Assembly (NCBI RefSeq): GCF_003205515.1
Contig: NZ_KZ826483.1
Location: 310,001 to 374,000 of the forward strand
Length of the DNA: 64,000 nt
Direction of reading: 5' to 3'
Source of the DNA: Litorivita pollutaquae
GTDB lineage: Bacteria; Pseudomonadota; Alphaproteobacteria; Rhodobacterales; Rhodobacteraceae
Shown here: piece after piece, positions 36,601 through 47,143 of the stretch
Layout: each line of letters starts with the position of its first letter
Position numbering within the stretch: position 1 is the first letter of the stretch
Made by a program: the position numbers and the translations under genes
Notes under the pieces: model-generated
Databases searched by the model: none
What the model was told of the DNA's origin: nothing
What the model saw: the letters and a program-made list of their open reading frames with translations, nothing else

Positions 36601-37077
36601 ATGGGGGCGGGTGTCATGCAAAAAACGGGCGGCGGCGGGCGGCGGCGGCGTGGTCGCGGACGGTCGCGCCCGATGGCCGAAATCAACGTTACGCCGTTTG
36701 TGGATGTGATGTTGGTGTTGTTGATTATTTTCATGGTCGCCGCGCCGCTTATGACGGTTGGGGTGCCGGTGGAATTGCCAAAAACCGCCGCCAAGGCTTT
36801 GCCCGGCGAGACCGAAGAGCCATTGACCGTAACCATCACAGCAGAGGGAGCGGTCATGTTGCAAAAGACCCCCGTTGCGGTGGGGGAGTTGATCACCAAG
36901 CTGACCGCGATTGCGGCGGAGCGCGAAGGCGACCGGGTGTTTTTGCGTGCGGATGGGGCGGTGCCCTATGCGCAGGTGGTCGAAATCATGGGCGCGATGA
37001 ATCGTGGCGGATTTTCCAACATCGGTTTGGTGACGGAAACCGGCGGGCCGACGCTTACGGGCGACGCGGGAAACTGA
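36601..37077 (+). CDS. tolR: Tol-Pal system protein TolR
   Basis: A 158-residue ExbD/TolR-type protein. A strongly basic Gly/Arg N-terminus (GGGGRRRRGRGRSR) stays in the cytoplasm. AEINVTPFVDVMLVLLIIFM holds the transmembrane helix with the proton-path Asp. The rest is a periplasmic domain. The ATG at 36601 lies one base after the tolQ stop; a longer in-frame start inside tolQ is unlikely. tolA starts about 10 bp later. Confidence 0.95.
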   Translation: MGAGVMQKTGGGGRRRRGRGRSRPMAEINVTPFVDVMLVLLIIFMVAAPLMTVGVPVELPKTAAKALPGETEEPLTVTITAEGAVMLQKTPVAVGELITKLTAIAAEREGDRVFLRADGAVPYAQVVEIMGAMNRGGFSNIGLVTETGGPTLTGDAGN

Positions 37078-37087
37078 GGCGCAAAAG

Positions 37088-38248
37088 GTGCTGCATAAAG
37101 AGCATATCGGCTATTATATCTCCGGTGCGGGTCATATCGGCCTGATCGGGTGGATGGTGTTTGGCGGTTGGCTTAGCCCCGCGCCGGAGCCTGTGGAGGT
37201 TTCCGAGGTCTCGGTTATTTCCGGGGCGGAGTATGCCGCATTGGTGGCCGAGGCCGCCGCACCGAAAGCGGTGTCGGAGGCTCCGCAAACGCCCAGTCCG
37301 GCTACGGCAGAGACGGCGCCCGAGGTGCCGCGCGAAGATGTCACAGAGGTGCCAAATGCGGTGCCTGAGCAGATCCCCGCGCCCGAGCAAGACACGGCGC
37401 CGGATGTGACGCAGATCGCGCCGCCGCCTGCGGCCGATGCGCAATCGGAGGCGCCTGATGCGCCGGCTTCTCCGCCGGTCGATATCGCGGTGCTCGCCCC
37501 CGATATTTCCCCGCGTCCCGCGCCGCGTCCGGTGCCGCGTATCGCGCCGGAGCCGGTCGCACGCCCCGCGCCGGAGACCGAAATTGATGATGCGGTGCGC
37601 GACGCTGCAGAGCCGCAAGAGCAAACGGAGGCCCCGGCGGAAGACCGGCAAGAGGCGACCGCCCCCGAAGAGGCCGCCGTCGAAATCGCCGTGGAAAACG
37701 AGAAGCCGCAAGCCGCGCCTTTGACGTCGTTGCGTCCGAAACCGCGTCCGCAGCGGACAGCTGAAACACCGGTCGAATCATCCGTAGACAAGCCTGCGGA
37801 GACCGCTGCCAAACCGGTTGTGCGCGATGCGGTCAGGGATGCCTTGGCCGAAGCCATGGGCGCGGCGGGCGCAGAGGGTGGGGCAACTTCGGACACAGGT
37901 GGCAGCGGTTTGGCCGCGAACGGCCCGCCCCTGACAGCGGGCGAGCGCAACGATCTGCGCGTGGCGGTGTCGAGCTGTTGGAATGTCGGGGCTTTGTCGT
38001 CGGATGCGATGCGCACCACGGTGACCGTGGCGATGTCGATGTCCGAAGATGGCAAACCGGTGATGAATTCGATCCGCCTTGCCGGGTTCGAGGGCGGCAC
38101 GTCGGCGTCGGCGAACCAGGCCTTTGATGTGGCGCGGCGGGCGATTATCCGCTGCACCAAGAGCGGATACAACTTGCCACGGGACAAATATGCCCAGTGG
38201 CGCGACATTGAAATGACCTTCAATCCCGAGAAGATGAGGCAAAGATGA
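37088..38248 (+). CDS. tolA: TolA-like periplasm-spanning protein
   Basis: A 386-residue protein. One transmembrane helix near residues 8-28 ([19 protein letters not shown]) is followed by a Pro/Ala/Glu-rich linker of some 200 residues and a compact C-terminal domain (about 275-386) with [15 protein letters not shown] and a second Cys near IIRCTKSGY; the two cysteines may pair. The linker is proline-rich rather than the long alanine helix of E. coli TolA, as is usual in alphaproteobacteria. The start is a GTG. The stop overlaps tolB by 4 bp. Confidence 0.9.
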   Translation: MLHKEHIGYYISGAGHIGLIGWMVFGGWLSPAPEPVEVSEVSVISGAEYAALVAEAAAPKAVSEAPQTPSPATAETAPEVPREDVTEVPNAVPEQIPAPEQDTAPDVTQIAPPPAADAQSEAPDAPASPPVDIAVLAPDISPRPAPRPVPRIAPEPVARPAPETEIDDAVRDAAEPQEQTEAPAEDRQEATAPEEAAVEIAVENEKPQAAPLTSLRPKPRPQRTAETPVESSVDKPAETAAKPVVRDAVRDALAEAMGAAGAEGGATSDTGGSGLAANGPPLTAGERNDLRVAVSSCWNVGALSSDAMRTTVTVAMSMSEDGKPVMNSIRLAGFEGGTSASANQAFDVARRAIIRCTKSGYNLPRDKYAQWRDIEMTFNPEKMRQR

Positions 38249-39570
38249 GTAGACTTATTGCGATATGGTTGATGGCGGCGGCGGTGTTCATGGCACCGGT
38301 GGCCCATGCGCAAACCGGTCCGCTAAAGATCGAGATTACCGATGGGGTCATCGAACCTTTGCCCTATGCGGTGCCGGATTTCGTGCCCGAAAGCGGAGCG
38401 GCGTCCAGTATGGCAAAAGAGATCGCCCGCGTCGTCGCAGCAGATCTCAGCGGCACGGGTTTGTTCCGCGAGGTGCCCAAGGAGGCATTCATCAGCCAGA
38501 TCACTTCTTTTGCCTCGCCGGTAGAGTTCTCCGATTGGAAAGCGATCAATGCACAGGCCTTGATCACCGGCGCGGTGGATGTGGCATCGGGCGGCAAATT
38601 GGTGGTGAAGTTCCGGGTTTATGATGTCTTCGCCGGACAGGAATTGGGCGGCGGATTGCAATTTGTCGGCACACAGGACGGATGGCGCCGCATGGCCCAT
38701 AAGGTCGCCGATGAGGTCTATAGCCGGATCACCGGCGAGGGCGGGTATTTCGACAGCCGCGTGGTGTTTGTGGCCGAAAGTGGCCCAAAGAATGAACGTA
38801 AGAAGCGCCTCGCTATCATGGATTATGACGGCGCGAATGTGCAATATCTGACCGACAGCCGGTCGATTGTTCTGGCGCCGCGGTTTTCGCCCACGGGCGA
38901 CCGCGTGCTTTACACCAGCTACGAAAGCGGTTTCCCGCGGATCTATGTTCTGGATGTCGCCTCGGTGGGCAAACGCGTGTTGGAAAGCCAAGAGGGCACC
39001 ATGAGTTTCGCGCCGCGCTTTGCCCCCGATGGGCGCACTGTGGTCTATTCGCTGACCCAAGGCGGCAACAGCGACATTTATACCATGGATATCGCCAGCG
39101 GCGCGTCGCGGCGGTTGACCTCAGCGCCGTCGATCGAGACCGCGCCGAGCTATTCACCAGATGGGCGCTCGATCGTGTTTGAAAGCGACCGCAGCGGCAA
39201 TCAGCAACTTTATATCATGCCCGCGACGGGCGGCGAAGCGAAGCGGATCAGCTTTGGTCAGGGGCGCTATGGCACGCCGGTCTGGTCACCGCGCGGTGAT
39301 TTGATCGCCTTCACCAAGCAAAGCAAAGGCCGGTTCCATATCGGTGTGATGCGCACGGATGGTTCCGAAGAGCGGCTTCTCACGGCTTCGTTCCTTGACG
39401 AAGGGCCGACATGGGCGCCCAATGGCCGCGTGATCATGTTCACCCGTGAAACCCAAGGGGCCGGCGGGCAAGCGAGCCTGTATTCGGTGGATATCACCGG
39501 GCGGAACGTCAAACGCGTGCGCACCGAAGGCGGTGCATCCGATCCGGCATGGTCGCCGTTGCAAAAGTAA
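38245..39570 (+). CDS. tolB: Tol-Pal system beta-propeller protein TolB
   Basis: A 441-residue periplasmic protein. The signal peptide ends at about residue 22 (VAHAQ). The N-terminal domain spans about 25-160. Five or six TolB/WD40-like blades follow, with repeats such as [44 protein letters not shown] and DPAWSPLQK at the end. It binds Pal and, through its N-terminus, TolA. The start overlaps the tolA stop (ATGA). Confidence 0.97.
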   Translation: MSRLIAIWLMAAAVFMAPVAHAQTGPLKIEITDGVIEPLPYAVPDFVPESGAASSMAKEIARVVAADLSGTGLFREVPKEAFISQITSFASPVEFSDWKAINAQALITGAVDVASGGKLVVKFRVYDVFAGQELGGGLQFVGTQDGWRRMAHKVADEVYSRITGEGGYFDSRVVFVAESGPKNERKKRLAIMDYDGANVQYLTDSRSIVLAPRFSPTGDRVLYTSYESGFPRIYVLDVASVGKRVLESQEGTMSFAPRFAPDGRTVVYSLTQGGNSDIYTMDIASGASRRLTSAPSIETAPSYSPDGRSIVFESDRSGNQQLYIMPATGGEAKRISFGQGRYGTPVWSPRGDLIAFTKQSKGRFHIGVMRTDGSEERLLTASFLDEGPTWAPNGRVIMFTRETQGAGGQASLYSVDITGRNVKRVRTEGGASDPAWSPLQK

Positions 39571-39697
39571 CGGTGTGGGCAATCCGTCCCGACCGGGGCG
39601 GGGCGGCACCGGGATTTTGCACGGGATCATGTGCGAAGTTGGCGTTTTGAATGCTGCTTTGGATGTGGTAAACAAGGTGAAACCGCTGCGGCGCCGC

Positions 39698-39717
39698 AGG
39701 TCAGGTCAGGTCAGGTT
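39698..39717. repeat. Short pentamer tandem repeat between tolB and pal
   Basis: Four AGGTC-like units (the last AGGTT) run in tandem in the 248-bp gap between tolB and pal. It is too short to be more than a local slippage product. The gap may also carry a separate pal promoter. Confidence 0.5.
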
Positions 39718-39818
39718 AGGCCGGAGCGGGACGGCGCAATGAGACGAACGACACATGCGGCGGGCCGGTGGGGCGCGCTGCGGTAATGACAAAGCAAAGA
39801 CCTATGTGGGGCACAGAC

Positions 39819-40328
39819 ATGAATTTCTTGAGCAAAGCGCTTTTCTTGACGCTGGGGCTGTCTTTGGCAGCTTGCACCAATCCGGACCGGTTTGGCACAG
39901 ATGACACCGTGAACTTGAATGGAAACGGCGCTGCGGTCGCGGGATCGGCATCCGATCCGACCTCGCCGCTGTATTTCCAACAAACTGTCGGGGACCGCGT
40001 GCTCTTTGAGGTGGACCAAGCCACGCTCAATGCCGGCGCCCGCAGCGTATTGGACGGACAGGCCGCGTGGCTTTTGACCAATAGCGATTATGCCGCCGTG
40101 ATCGAAGGTCATGCCGATGAGCAGGGCACCCGCGAATATAACCTCGCGTTGGGGGCACGGCGTGCGGAAGCAGCGCGTGAATATCTCGTGTCTAAGGGGA
40201 TTGCTGCATCGCGCCTCAAGGTGCTGTCCTACGGTAAGGAGCGCCCGATCGAGATTTGCAGCGCCGAGGCCTGCTATGCCAAAAACCGCCGCGCCGTGAC
40301 GATCCTGTCGTCCGGTCTGTCGAGCTAG
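39819..40328 (+). CDS. pal: Peptidoglycan-associated lipoprotein Pal
   Basis: A 169-residue outer-membrane lipoprotein. The signal peptide MNFLSKALFLTLGLSLAAC has a lipobox (LAAC, Cys19). An OmpA-like peptidoglycan-binding domain follows, with VIEGHADEQGTREYNLALG and a final KNRRAVTILS. It anchors the outer membrane to peptidoglycan and is the partner of TolB. The ATG at 39819 is chosen because it starts the lipoprotein signal; upstream in-frame starts would bury it. Confidence 0.96.
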   Translation: MNFLSKALFLTLGLSLAACTNPDRFGTDDTVNLNGNGAAVAGSASDPTSPLYFQQTVGDRVLFEVDQATLNAGARSVLDGQAAWLLTNSDYAAVIEGHADEQGTREYNLALGARRAEAAREYLVSKGIAASRLKVLSYGKERPIEICSAEACYAKNRRAVTILSSGLSS

Positions 40329-40339
40329 GGGCGCCTTCC

Positions 40340-41194
40340 ATGACCCGTTTTTACGGCTCTGCCGTGGCTTTGGTGTTCAGCGCGGTGATCGTGCTGGGCG
40401 TGCCGGTGCCGGTTTCGGCACAGCAAGCCGATGCGGCGACTTTGGCCGATATTCGCCAAGAACTGACCGTGCTTCATGTTGAGATGCAAAAACTCAAACG
40501 CGAGTTGAGCACCACCGGAACCGCCAGCGGCGCGGTGGTCGGTGGTGGCGTGTTGCAACGGGTCGATGCGATCGAAGCCGAAGTGCAGCGGTTGACCGGA
40601 AAAACCGAAGAATTGGAATTTCGGATCAACTCGGTGGTCAAAGACGGCACCAACCGCATCGGTGATCTGGAATTCCGTTTGGTCGAACTCGAAGGCGGCG
40701 ACGTCAGCAAACTGGGCGAGACCACAACACTGGGCGGACCTCTGCCCGAAGCGCCGATTGTCGATGACGGCGGGTCGGGCGATGTGACCGTGGATGAGGG
40801 CGCACAAATGGCGGTCGGTGAGGTGGCCGATTTCGAGCGCGCCGAAGCCGCGCTTGCCGAAGGTGATTATGCCACGGCCGCCGAGTTGTTCTCGGTCTTT
40901 GGTGAAACCTATTCCGGCGGGCCGTTGGGCCTCAAGGCACAGGTTCTATTGGGCGAGGCGCGCGAAGGCATGGATGATCTGACCGGCGCAGCGCGGGCCT
41001 ATCTGGCGGCGTTTTCCGCCGCGCCCGATGGGGTAGAGGCGCCGGATGCTTTGTTTCGTTTGGGCCGCACCTTGGGCCGCTTGGGGCAAACCGAAGAGGC
41101 CTGTGTGACCCTGTCCGAAGTGGGTGTGCGGTTCCCCGGTGCGCCGAGCGTGCTTGAGGCACAATCGGTGATGCGCAATCTGGGCTGCCTTTGA
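40340..41194 (+). CDS. cpoB: Cell-division coordinator CpoB (YbgF)
   Basis: A 284-residue periplasmic protein. The signal peptide ends near residue 28 (VPVSAQQ), a coiled coil spans about 32-115 (LHVEMQKLKREL, RVDAIEAEVQRLTGKTEELE), an acidic linker follows, and C-terminal TPR repeats include FERAEAALAEGDYATAAELF. CpoB couples Tol-Pal with septal peptidoglycan synthesis. The ATG is 11 bp after the pal stop. Its end overlaps the tilS TTG start. Confidence 0.93.
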   Translation: MTRFYGSAVALVFSAVIVLGVPVPVSAQQADAATLADIRQELTVLHVEMQKLKRELSTTGTASGAVVGGGVLQRVDAIEAEVQRLTGKTEELEFRINSVVKDGTNRIGDLEFRLVELEGGDVSKLGETTTLGGPLPEAPIVDDGGSGDVTVDEGAQMAVGEVADFERAEAALAEGDYATAAELFSVFGETYSGGPLGLKAQVLLGEAREGMDDLTGAARAYLAAFSAAPDGVEAPDALFRLGRTLGRLGQTEEACVTLSEVGVRFPGAPSVLEAQSVMRNLGCL

Positions 41195-42522
41195 CCGGCA
41201 CGGACCTCCTGCTCATCGAGCGGGTGCGATCTGCCTTGCAGCCGCGCCCGCCGTCTCGCATCGGGGTCGCGGTTTCCGGTGGGTCCGACAGCGCCGCCTT
41301 GCTGCATTTACTCCATGATTTTGCCTGCGATGAGACTGCCCATGGTCGGCACATTGCGTTGCGCGCTGTGACCGTAGATCATGGGCTGCGTCCGGAATCT
41401 GCGCAAGAGGCCAAGGCCGTAGGCGAGATGGCCGAGGCGCTCGGGGTTGCGCATGATATCCTCAAATGGACCACATGGGACGGGACGGGTAACATGCAAG
41501 ATTGTGCCCGCCGGGCGCGGTATAGATTGATGGCCGACTGGGCGGCGTCCCATGATATTCACCACATTGCGCTTGGCCATACGGCGGATGATCAGGCCGA
41601 AACCGTTTTGATGCGGCTTGGCCGCGCGGCGGGTGTGGATGGTTTGGCCGCAATGTCACCTCGGCGGCGGATGGGCGGCGTGACTTTGCTGCGCCCGCTC
41701 TTGACGGTGCGCCGGGCGGCATTGCGCAAACACCTGCAGGCGCGCGGCATTGCGTGGATCGACGACCCAAGCAATGACAACCCGGCCTATGAGCGGGTGC
41801 GGGCACGGCGCGCCCTGCGCACCGGCGAGGCGGGATTGAGCGTCGAAGCTCTGTGCACAGTGGCGCAGAATATGGCGATGGTGCGCGAGGCCTTGGGGTG
41901 GCAATGCTTCACCGCCGCGCGCAATCACGTGCGGTTTGATGCGGGCGATGTGGTGATTGCGCGGCAGGGGTTTCGTGCGCTTCCGGTCGAGGTTTCGCGG
42001 CGGATTTTGCACGACGCCCTGCGTTGGGTCTCGGGGGCGGAATACGGCCCGCGTGGACCGGCGATGGGCCTGTTGCTGGAGGCGCTGCGCGGCGGCACGG
42101 TCATGACCTTACACGGCTGCCAGATTGTGCCAAACGGCACAGAGATCCGGATTTTCCGCGAATTTCAAGCGGTGCGTGCCTTGGATCAGGGCTTCGATCC
42201 TTCGGGGCAGGCGCTATGGGACGGGCGGTGGCAATTGAATGCTCCGCAGGGCGTGTCTGCCGATGGGCTTCGTTTGCGTGCTTTGGGAGAGGCCGGGCTT
42301 GCCTATTGCCGGCGGTGCCGTGCCAAGGCGGAAACGCAGGCGCGGGCCGCCGGTCAGGTGCCGCCGCCTGCGCCTGCTCGCCCCCATGCGGCCCTCATCG
42401 CCAGCCCCGCTGTGTGGCGCGGCGACGCGTTGGTGTCGGCCCCGTTGGCGGGATGTGCCGAGGGCTGGACCGCAGAGCTGCGCCGCGAAACCGAAAGCTA
42501 TTTCACCGGCTTTTTGGAATGA
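41191..42522 (+). CDS. tilS: tRNA(Ile)-lysidine synthase TilS
   Basis: A 443-residue enzyme that changes C34 of the CAU tRNA-Ile to lysidine with ATP, making it read AUA. The PP-loop SGGSDS is at 29-34, and LGHTADDQAETVLMRL, typical of the family, follows. The substrate-binding and C-terminal regions are longer and less conserved. The start is a TTG overlapping the cpoB stop. It lies just before ftsH, an order also seen in other bacteria. Confidence 0.93.
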   Translation: MTGTDLLLIERVRSALQPRPPSRIGVAVSGGSDSAALLHLLHDFACDETAHGRHIALRAVTVDHGLRPESAQEAKAVGEMAEALGVAHDILKWTTWDGTGNMQDCARRARYRLMADWAASHDIHHIALGHTADDQAETVLMRLGRAAGVDGLAAMSPRRRMGGVTLLRPLLTVRRAALRKHLQARGIAWIDDPSNDNPAYERVRARRALRTGEAGLSVEALCTVAQNMAMVREALGWQCFTAARNHVRFDAGDVVIARQGFRALPVEVSRRILHDALRWVSGAEYGPRGPAMGLLLEALRGGTVMTLHGCQIVPNGTEIRIFREFQAVRALDQGFDPSGQALWDGRWQLNAPQGVSADGLRLRALGEAGLAYCRRCRAKAETQARAAGQVPPPAPARPHAALIASPAVWRGDALVSAPLAGCAEGWTAELRRETESYFTGFLE

Positions 42523-42740
42523 TCCTGTGAGGGGGGCGAGATGAAAACGCTTGCGGACCCTGCGGACATGCGCCCTGCAGGCAGCGATTGTTTGCGACAA
42601 TCAGCCGCGAAGGGCGCTCGTTTGGGCAAATAGACACTGTTGTGCGGCCTGCCGCATTGAAGATGGCGTGATGATCTCTATTTATCATCCAAGCCCCATG
42701 TGATAGGCGCAGGGTTAAGAGATTTCTGAGGAGAGTGTCG

Positions 42741-44654
42741 TTGGGCAACGCGAAAAATATCGCCTTTTGGTTGGTTCTGTTCTTGCTGATTTTGGCGCTG
42801 TTCAACCTGTTCAGCGGGTCGGGCAATACATTGCAGAGCCGTGAGAGAGGCTATTCCGAATTTGTTACGGCAGTGGACAGCGGTAATGTCGCCCGCGCGG
42901 TGATTGATGGGGAGCAAGTGCGATGGACCGGATCGGACAGCAGTGATTATGTCACCATCGTGCCCGAAGGCACTGATGTTGCTGATAAACTTCTCGCCAA
43001 GAACGTGCCCGTCACGGCCAAGAGCCAGGAACAATCAACCTTTCAGGCCTTCTTGCTTTCGATCTTGCCGTTCCTTTTGCTGATCGGGGTGTGGATTTAT
43101 TTCATGAACCGGATGCAGGGCGGCGGCAAAGGCGGCGCGATGGGGTTTGGCAAATCCAAAGCCAAGATGCTGACCGAGAAATCGGGCCGTGTGACCTTTG
43201 ATGATGTCGCGGGCATCGATGAAGCCAAGGAAGAATTGGAAGAGATCGTTGAATTTCTGCGCAACCCGCAGAAATATTCGCGCCTTGGCGGCACGATCCC
43301 CAAAGGCGCGCTGCTTGTTGGCCCTCCGGGCACGGGTAAAACCCTTTTGGCGCGGGCCATTGCCGGCGAGGCGGGCGTGCCCTTCTTTACCATTTCCGGT
43401 TCGGATTTTGTTGAAATGTTCGTGGGTGTCGGCGCAAGCCGTGTGCGCGATATGTTTGAACAAGCAAAGAAAAACGCGCCTTGCATCGTCTTTATTGACG
43501 AGATCGACGCCGTTGGCCGGCATCGCGGTGCCGGATATGGCGGCGGTAATGACGAGCGTGAACAAACGCTCAACCAATTGCTGGTCGAAATGGACGGCTT
43601 TGAGGCCAATGAAGGCGTGATCATTTTGGCGGCGACCAACCGCCGCGATGTTCTGGACCCGGCTTTGTTGCGTCCGGGCCGGTTTGACCGTCAGGTTACG
43701 GTGCCGAATCCCGACATCAAAGGTCGCGAGAAAATCCTTTCGGTGCATGCGCGCAAAACGCCGCTTGGGCCGGATGTGGACCTGCGCCTTATTGCGCGCG
43801 GATCGCCGGGGTTCTCCGGCGCGGATCTGGCCAACCTCGTCAATGAGGCGGCTTTGATGGCCGCGCGCGTGGGGCGCCGTTTTGTCACGATGGTGGATTT
43901 CGAAAACGCCAAAGACAAGGTGATGATGGGCGCCGAACGCCGTTCGATGGTGTTGACCGCCGATCAAAAAGAGAAAACCGCCTATCATGAATCCGGCCAT
44001 GCGATTGTGGGGCTGACCTTGCCGAAATGTGATCCGGTTTATAAGGCGACGATTATTCCGCGCGGTGGTGCATTGGGCATGGTGGTTTCCTTGCCCGAGA
44101 TTGACCGCTTGAACTGGCATAAATCGGAATGCGAGCAGAAGTTGGCGATGACGATGGCCGGTAAGGCCGCCGAAATCCTCAAATACGGCGAGGATGAAGT
44201 GTCGAACGGCCCGGCCGGCGATATCCAACAAGCCAGCAGTCTGGCACGCGCTATGGTGTTGCGTTGGGGCATGTCCGACAAGGTCGGCAACGTCGATTAC
44301 GAGCAGGCGCATGAAGGCTATAACGGCAATGGCGCTGGTGGATTCTCGATCTCGGCCGCGACCAAAGAGCTGATCGAAGATGAGGTCAAACGGATGATCG
44401 ACGAGGCCTATGCCACGGCCTATCGCATTCTGACCGATAAAAAGGACGAATGGGAACGTTTGGCGCAGGGCCTGTTGGAATACGAAACCCTGACCGGCGA
44501 AGAGATCGAACGCGTGGTGCGCGGCGAGCCGCCCCACAAAGGGTCGGATGAGGATGACAACGGCAGTGCGCCCTCGGTGACTGCGATCCCGAAAACCAAA
44601 TCCAAACCCAAGGCGACGCCGCCTGCAGGTGATATGGAGCCAGATCCGGCCTAA
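42741..44654 (+). CDS. ftsH: ATP-dependent zinc metalloprotease FtsH
   Basis: A 637-residue membrane AAA+ protease that degrades misfolded membrane proteins and regulators. Two transmembrane helices (about 5-22 and 100-118) flank a small periplasmic domain. Walker A is GPPGTGKT (194-201), Walker B is [15 protein letters not shown]-type [18 protein letters not shown] follows, and the zinc site is HESGH (416-420). The TTG at 42741 is chosen since AGGAG lies 7 bp upstream; the GTG two codons before is too close to it. A hairpin follows the stop. Confidence 0.97.
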   Translation: MGNAKNIAFWLVLFLLILALFNLFSGSGNTLQSRERGYSEFVTAVDSGNVARAVIDGEQVRWTGSDSSDYVTIVPEGTDVADKLLAKNVPVTAKSQEQSTFQAFLLSILPFLLLIGVWIYFMNRMQGGGKGGAMGFGKSKAKMLTEKSGRVTFDDVAGIDEAKEELEEIVEFLRNPQKYSRLGGTIPKGALLVGPPGTGKTLLARAIAGEAGVPFFTISGSDFVEMFVGVGASRVRDMFEQAKKNAPCIVFIDEIDAVGRHRGAGYGGGNDEREQTLNQLLVEMDGFEANEGVIILAATNRRDVLDPALLRPGRFDRQVTVPNPDIKGREKILSVHARKTPLGPDVDLRLIARGSPGFSGADLANLVNEAALMAARVGRRFVTMVDFENAKDKVMMGAERRSMVLTADQKEKTAYHESGHAIVGLTLPKCDPVYKATIIPRGGALGMVVSLPEIDRLNWHKSECEQKLAMTMAGKAAEILKYGEDEVSNGPAGDIQQASSLARAMVLRWGMSDKVGNVDYEQAHEGYNGNGAGGFSISAATKELIEDEVKRMIDEAYATAYRILTDKKDEWERLAQGLLEYETLTGEEIERVVRGEPPHKGSDEDDNGSAPSVTAIPKTKSKPKATPPAGDMEPDPA

Positions 44655-44976
44655 TCGTCTGATCACGCGCATAACGATTTTAATCCCGGGGCCTATTATA
44701 GGCTCCGGGATTTGCGTTTGTGCCCTGCGCCGGATTTGATCGGGGCGCGGTGGAGCCATGTAATGCGCGGTGCCTTCGCGTCTGGTCCAATTGAAGTATC
44801 GAAGGCCGATGCGCGAATGGTGGGTGTTTTGCCGTTCTGGCGCTGCAGTTGGCGGCGCGCGCGGCGGATACCGCCAAGATCATGTTCGACCGGCATGGCG
44901 GCAATCACGTTTCGGCATTGGCATTGCGCAGGTGGACGGTCTAACCTTGGCACATTGTTCAATATTGGAGCTATCT
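44655..44976. other. Intergenic region, ftsH to MOSC gene
   Basis: The 322 bp contain the ftsH hairpin (44683-44711) and the leader of the MOSC protein gene. One frame between 44792 and 44944 gives a plausible-looking C-terminal peptide without a start codon; I could not assign it. Confidence 0.4.
44683..44711 (+). terminator. Probable ftsH terminator hairpin
   Basis: ATCCCGG-GGCCTAT and ATAGGCT-CCGGGAT pair over 14 positions with one mismatch and a one- to three-base loop. Only TTT follows on the plus strand, so the T tract is weak. It lies 28 bp after the ftsH stop. Confidence 0.55.
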
Positions 44977-45582
44977 ATGCCGGCGCTATTGCCCACTGAT
45001 TTTACCGCGCGTGTGACATGGATCGGCCGTGTCACCGATCGCAAGGCGCGGCTCGCCTCTGCCCCCCTGCAAGAGGCGCAACTCGTCTTTGGTGGCATCG
45101 AGGGAGAGGCCCATGGCGGGATCACCCGCCCGTCCTGCAGCCGCGTCATATCGCAATATCCACGTGATACCGAGATCGCCAATGTGCGGCAGCTTTCCGT
45201 TGTCTCCGCAGAGGAGCTGGCCGCGACGGCAGCAGCAATGGGGGTGGACCATCTTGAACCAGCGTGGATTGGGGCATCGATCTGCCTTGAGGGGCTGCCG
45301 GACTTGACGGCGTTGCCACCGTCCTCGCGATTACAGGCGCCGTCGGGGGCGACCTTGGTGATTGATATGGAAAACCGTCCCTGTATGCTTCCGGCCAAAG
45401 AGATCGAGGCTAGTTATCCCGGTAAGGGAAAATTGTTCAAATCGGCGGCCAGGGGGCGGCGCGGTGTCACGGCATGGGTCGAGGCAGAGGGGCAGTTGCG
45501 ACTGGGCGATGAGCTACGTTTGCATATCCCCGACCAACCGGTTTGGCCTCATCTGGCCGCCGCGCGGGCGCGAACCGCATAG
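44977..45582 (+). CDS. MOSC domain-containing protein
   Basis: A 201-residue protein covering a single MOSC (MoCo sulfurase C-terminal) domain. Typical features are GIEGEAHGGITRPSCSRV, with the conserved Cys, NVRQLSVVSAEEL and ENRPCMLPAKEI. Stand-alone MOSC proteins are thought to handle sulfur or molybdenum cofactor chemistry; the exact reaction is unknown. TTGGAG precedes the ATG by 7 bp. It fits with a molybdenum enzyme at the left end of the window only loosely. Confidence 0.86.
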   Translation: MPALLPTDFTARVTWIGRVTDRKARLASAPLQEAQLVFGGIEGEAHGGITRPSCSRVISQYPRDTEIANVRQLSVVSAEELAATAAAMGVDHLEPAWIGASICLEGLPDLTALPPSSRLQAPSGATLVIDMENRPCMLPAKEIEASYPGKGKLFKSAARGRRGVTAWVEAEGQLRLGDELRLHIPDQPVWPHLAAARARTA

Positions 45583-45673
45583 GGCGCAGCCAGGTCCAGG
45601 TGTTGCGCGGTAGGACGGCCGTTCGCGCCGGATTTTTAGGGGGCACCCATCTCTCGCACGCCATGCCGCGAGA

Positions 45674-45716
45674 CAAAAAAACGCCGCAGCACCGAGGGAT
45701 GGCGGGCTGCGGCGTT
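45674..45716 (-). terminator. Strong intrinsic terminator, minus strand
   Basis: On the minus strand, an 11-bp perfect stem (AACGCCGCAGC with GCTGCGGCGTT) is followed by a run of seven T. It lies about 85 bp downstream of the 25-residue membrane peptide gene and supports transcription of that small gene. Confidence 0.88.
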
Positions 45717-45800
45717 GAACGCGCGGGGCAGGGTGTTTTGCGGGTCAGGGTCGGGACAATCCTGTAAATGCCGCGCCCCCGCGCGGTGACGGGGAGACAA

Positions 45801-45878
45801 TTACACCAAGAGCACCAGTGCAGATGCACCAAGGCCCAAGGCAAAGCCGGTGAAAATCGTGACGGTGGCGGAAGACAT
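45801..45878 (-). CDS. 25-residue membrane peptide
   Basis: The frame encodes a 25-residue peptide starting MSSATVTIF, with one hydrophobic helix (GFALGLGASALVLLV) and no charged residue. AAAGGAAAC precedes the ATG at a good distance (about 7 bp), and a strong terminator follows about 85 bp after the stop, so the short gene has all signals of a real transcript. I know no family for it. It could be a small regulatory subunit of a membrane complex; ftsH is about 1.2 kb away but on the other strand. Confidence 0.6.
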   Translation of the reverse strand: MSSATVTIFTGFALGLGASALVLLV

Positions 45879-46222
45879 GGTGTTTCCTTTCTTGTTTAGG
45901 GCGGGGCCAATGCATCCTATCGCAGGCCCGTTGTTGAAATAGAAACGTATCCGCGCGGTAAAAAGTTCCATTTTTGCAAAAATAATTCTCTGCTGGCGCA
46001 GTTAGCGCCGCATGAAAACACGTAGGCCTGCACCTGCGCAGCGATTGGTCGGCGGGGTGGCTGCTGCACGGCTATGGGTTTGCCGCGTGAAAGGGGAGGC
46101 TTGCGGGTTGATATGCGCCGCGTGATGGCGCAAAAGGGCGGCGTATCTCGCACTGCTCTGCGATGATCCTGCTGCCGATTTGCCTTTGCGCTGCGCAGGG
46201 GCCTGCCAAGGAGATGTCCTTC
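45879..46222. other. Divergent region, small peptide gene and folD
   Basis: The 344 bp between the small peptide gene and folD are partly AT-rich (45930-46000) and probably contain both promoters. No further gene is visible. Confidence 0.4.
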
Positions 46223-47143
46223 ATGACCACCACCCCCCACCGAACCGCACATAAAATCGATGGCAAAGCCTACGCTGCCGCCTTGCGCGAAACCATAGCG
46301 ACCCATGTGGCGTGGCTAAAAGAAGTGCATGGGGTGACCCCCGGTTTGGCGGTGCTTCTGGTCGGTGAAGACCCGGCCAGCCAAGTTTATGTTCGCAACA
46401 AGGGTGTGCAAACCGTGGAGGTCGGCATGAACAGCTATGAGCACAAGTTGCCCGCAGATGTCAGCGCGGCCGATCTTTATGCGCTGATAGACCGGCTGAA
46501 CGCGGATCCGGCGGTGCATGGAATCCTGTGCCAATTTCCAGTGCCGGAGCATTTAAGCGAGACAGAGATCGTGGCGCGCATTGATCCGGCCAAGGATGTG
46601 GACGGGCTGAGCGTGGTCAATGCAGGTCTGTTGGCCAGCGGGCAAAAGGCGATGGTGTCCTGCACGCCGCTTGGATGTTTGATGTTGTTGCGCGATCACT
46701 TGGGGTCGCTGTCCGGAAAATCGGCGGTGGTGATCGGGCGCTCGAACCTTGTCGGTAAGCCGGTGGCGCAATTGCTGCTGCGCGACAGCTGCACCGTGAC
46801 CATCGCCCATAGCCGCACGGCGAACCTTGAAGAGGTGGTGCGCGGGGCGGATATCGTTGTGGCGGCGGTGGGGCGGCCGCAAATGGTAAAGGGCAGTTGG
46901 CTCAAACCCGGTGCGACGGTGATCGATGTGGGTATCAACCGCATTCCGGCACCCGAACGCGGGGCCGGAAAAAACCGGCTTGTCGGAGATGTGGATTACG
47001 ACAGCGCCGCACAGGTTGCCGGAGCGATCTCGCCGGTGCCCGGCGGGGTTGGTCCGATGACGATTGCCTGCCTTTTGGCCAATACCGTCACCGCCTGCTG
47101 TCGCAGCAATGGGTTGGCCGAACCCGAGGGATTGTCGGTCTAA
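46223..47143 (+). CDS. folD: Bifunctional methylenetetrahydrofolate dehydrogenase/cyclohydrolase FolD
   Basis: A 306-residue enzyme of one-carbon metabolism. It has the catalytic Tyr56/Lys60 pair in SQVYVRNKG, the substrate loop [11 protein letters not shown] (family usually VQLPLP), and a Rossmann NADP site [25 protein letters not shown] near the C-terminus is a family signature. ATG at 46223 with AAGGAG 9 bp upstream; the ATG three codons earlier is too close. The gene stands alone on its strand. Confidence 0.95.
   Translation: MTTTPHRTAHKIDGKAYAAALRETIATHVAWLKEVHGVTPGLAVLLVGEDPASQVYVRNKGVQTVEVGMNSYEHKLPADVSAADLYALIDRLNADPAVHGILCQFPVPEHLSETEIVARIDPAKDVDGLSVVNAGLLASGQKAMVSCTPLGCLMLLRDHLGSLSGKSAVVIGRSNLVGKPVAQLLLRDSCTVTIAHSRTANLEEVVRGADIVVAAVGRPQMVKGSWLKPGATVIDVGINRIPAPERGAGKNRLVGDVDYDSAAQVAGAISPVPGGVGPMTIACLLANTVTACCRSNGLAEPEGLSV

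Noticed and set aside
43035-44759. 574-codon open frame on the minus strand
   Set aside because: Antisense shadow of ftsH; no recognisable domain, while the plus strand encodes a complete protease.
44792-44944. Open frame resembling a protein C-terminus before the MOSC gene
   Set aside because: No start codon before its middle and no recognisable family; could be the relic of a gene but unsupported.
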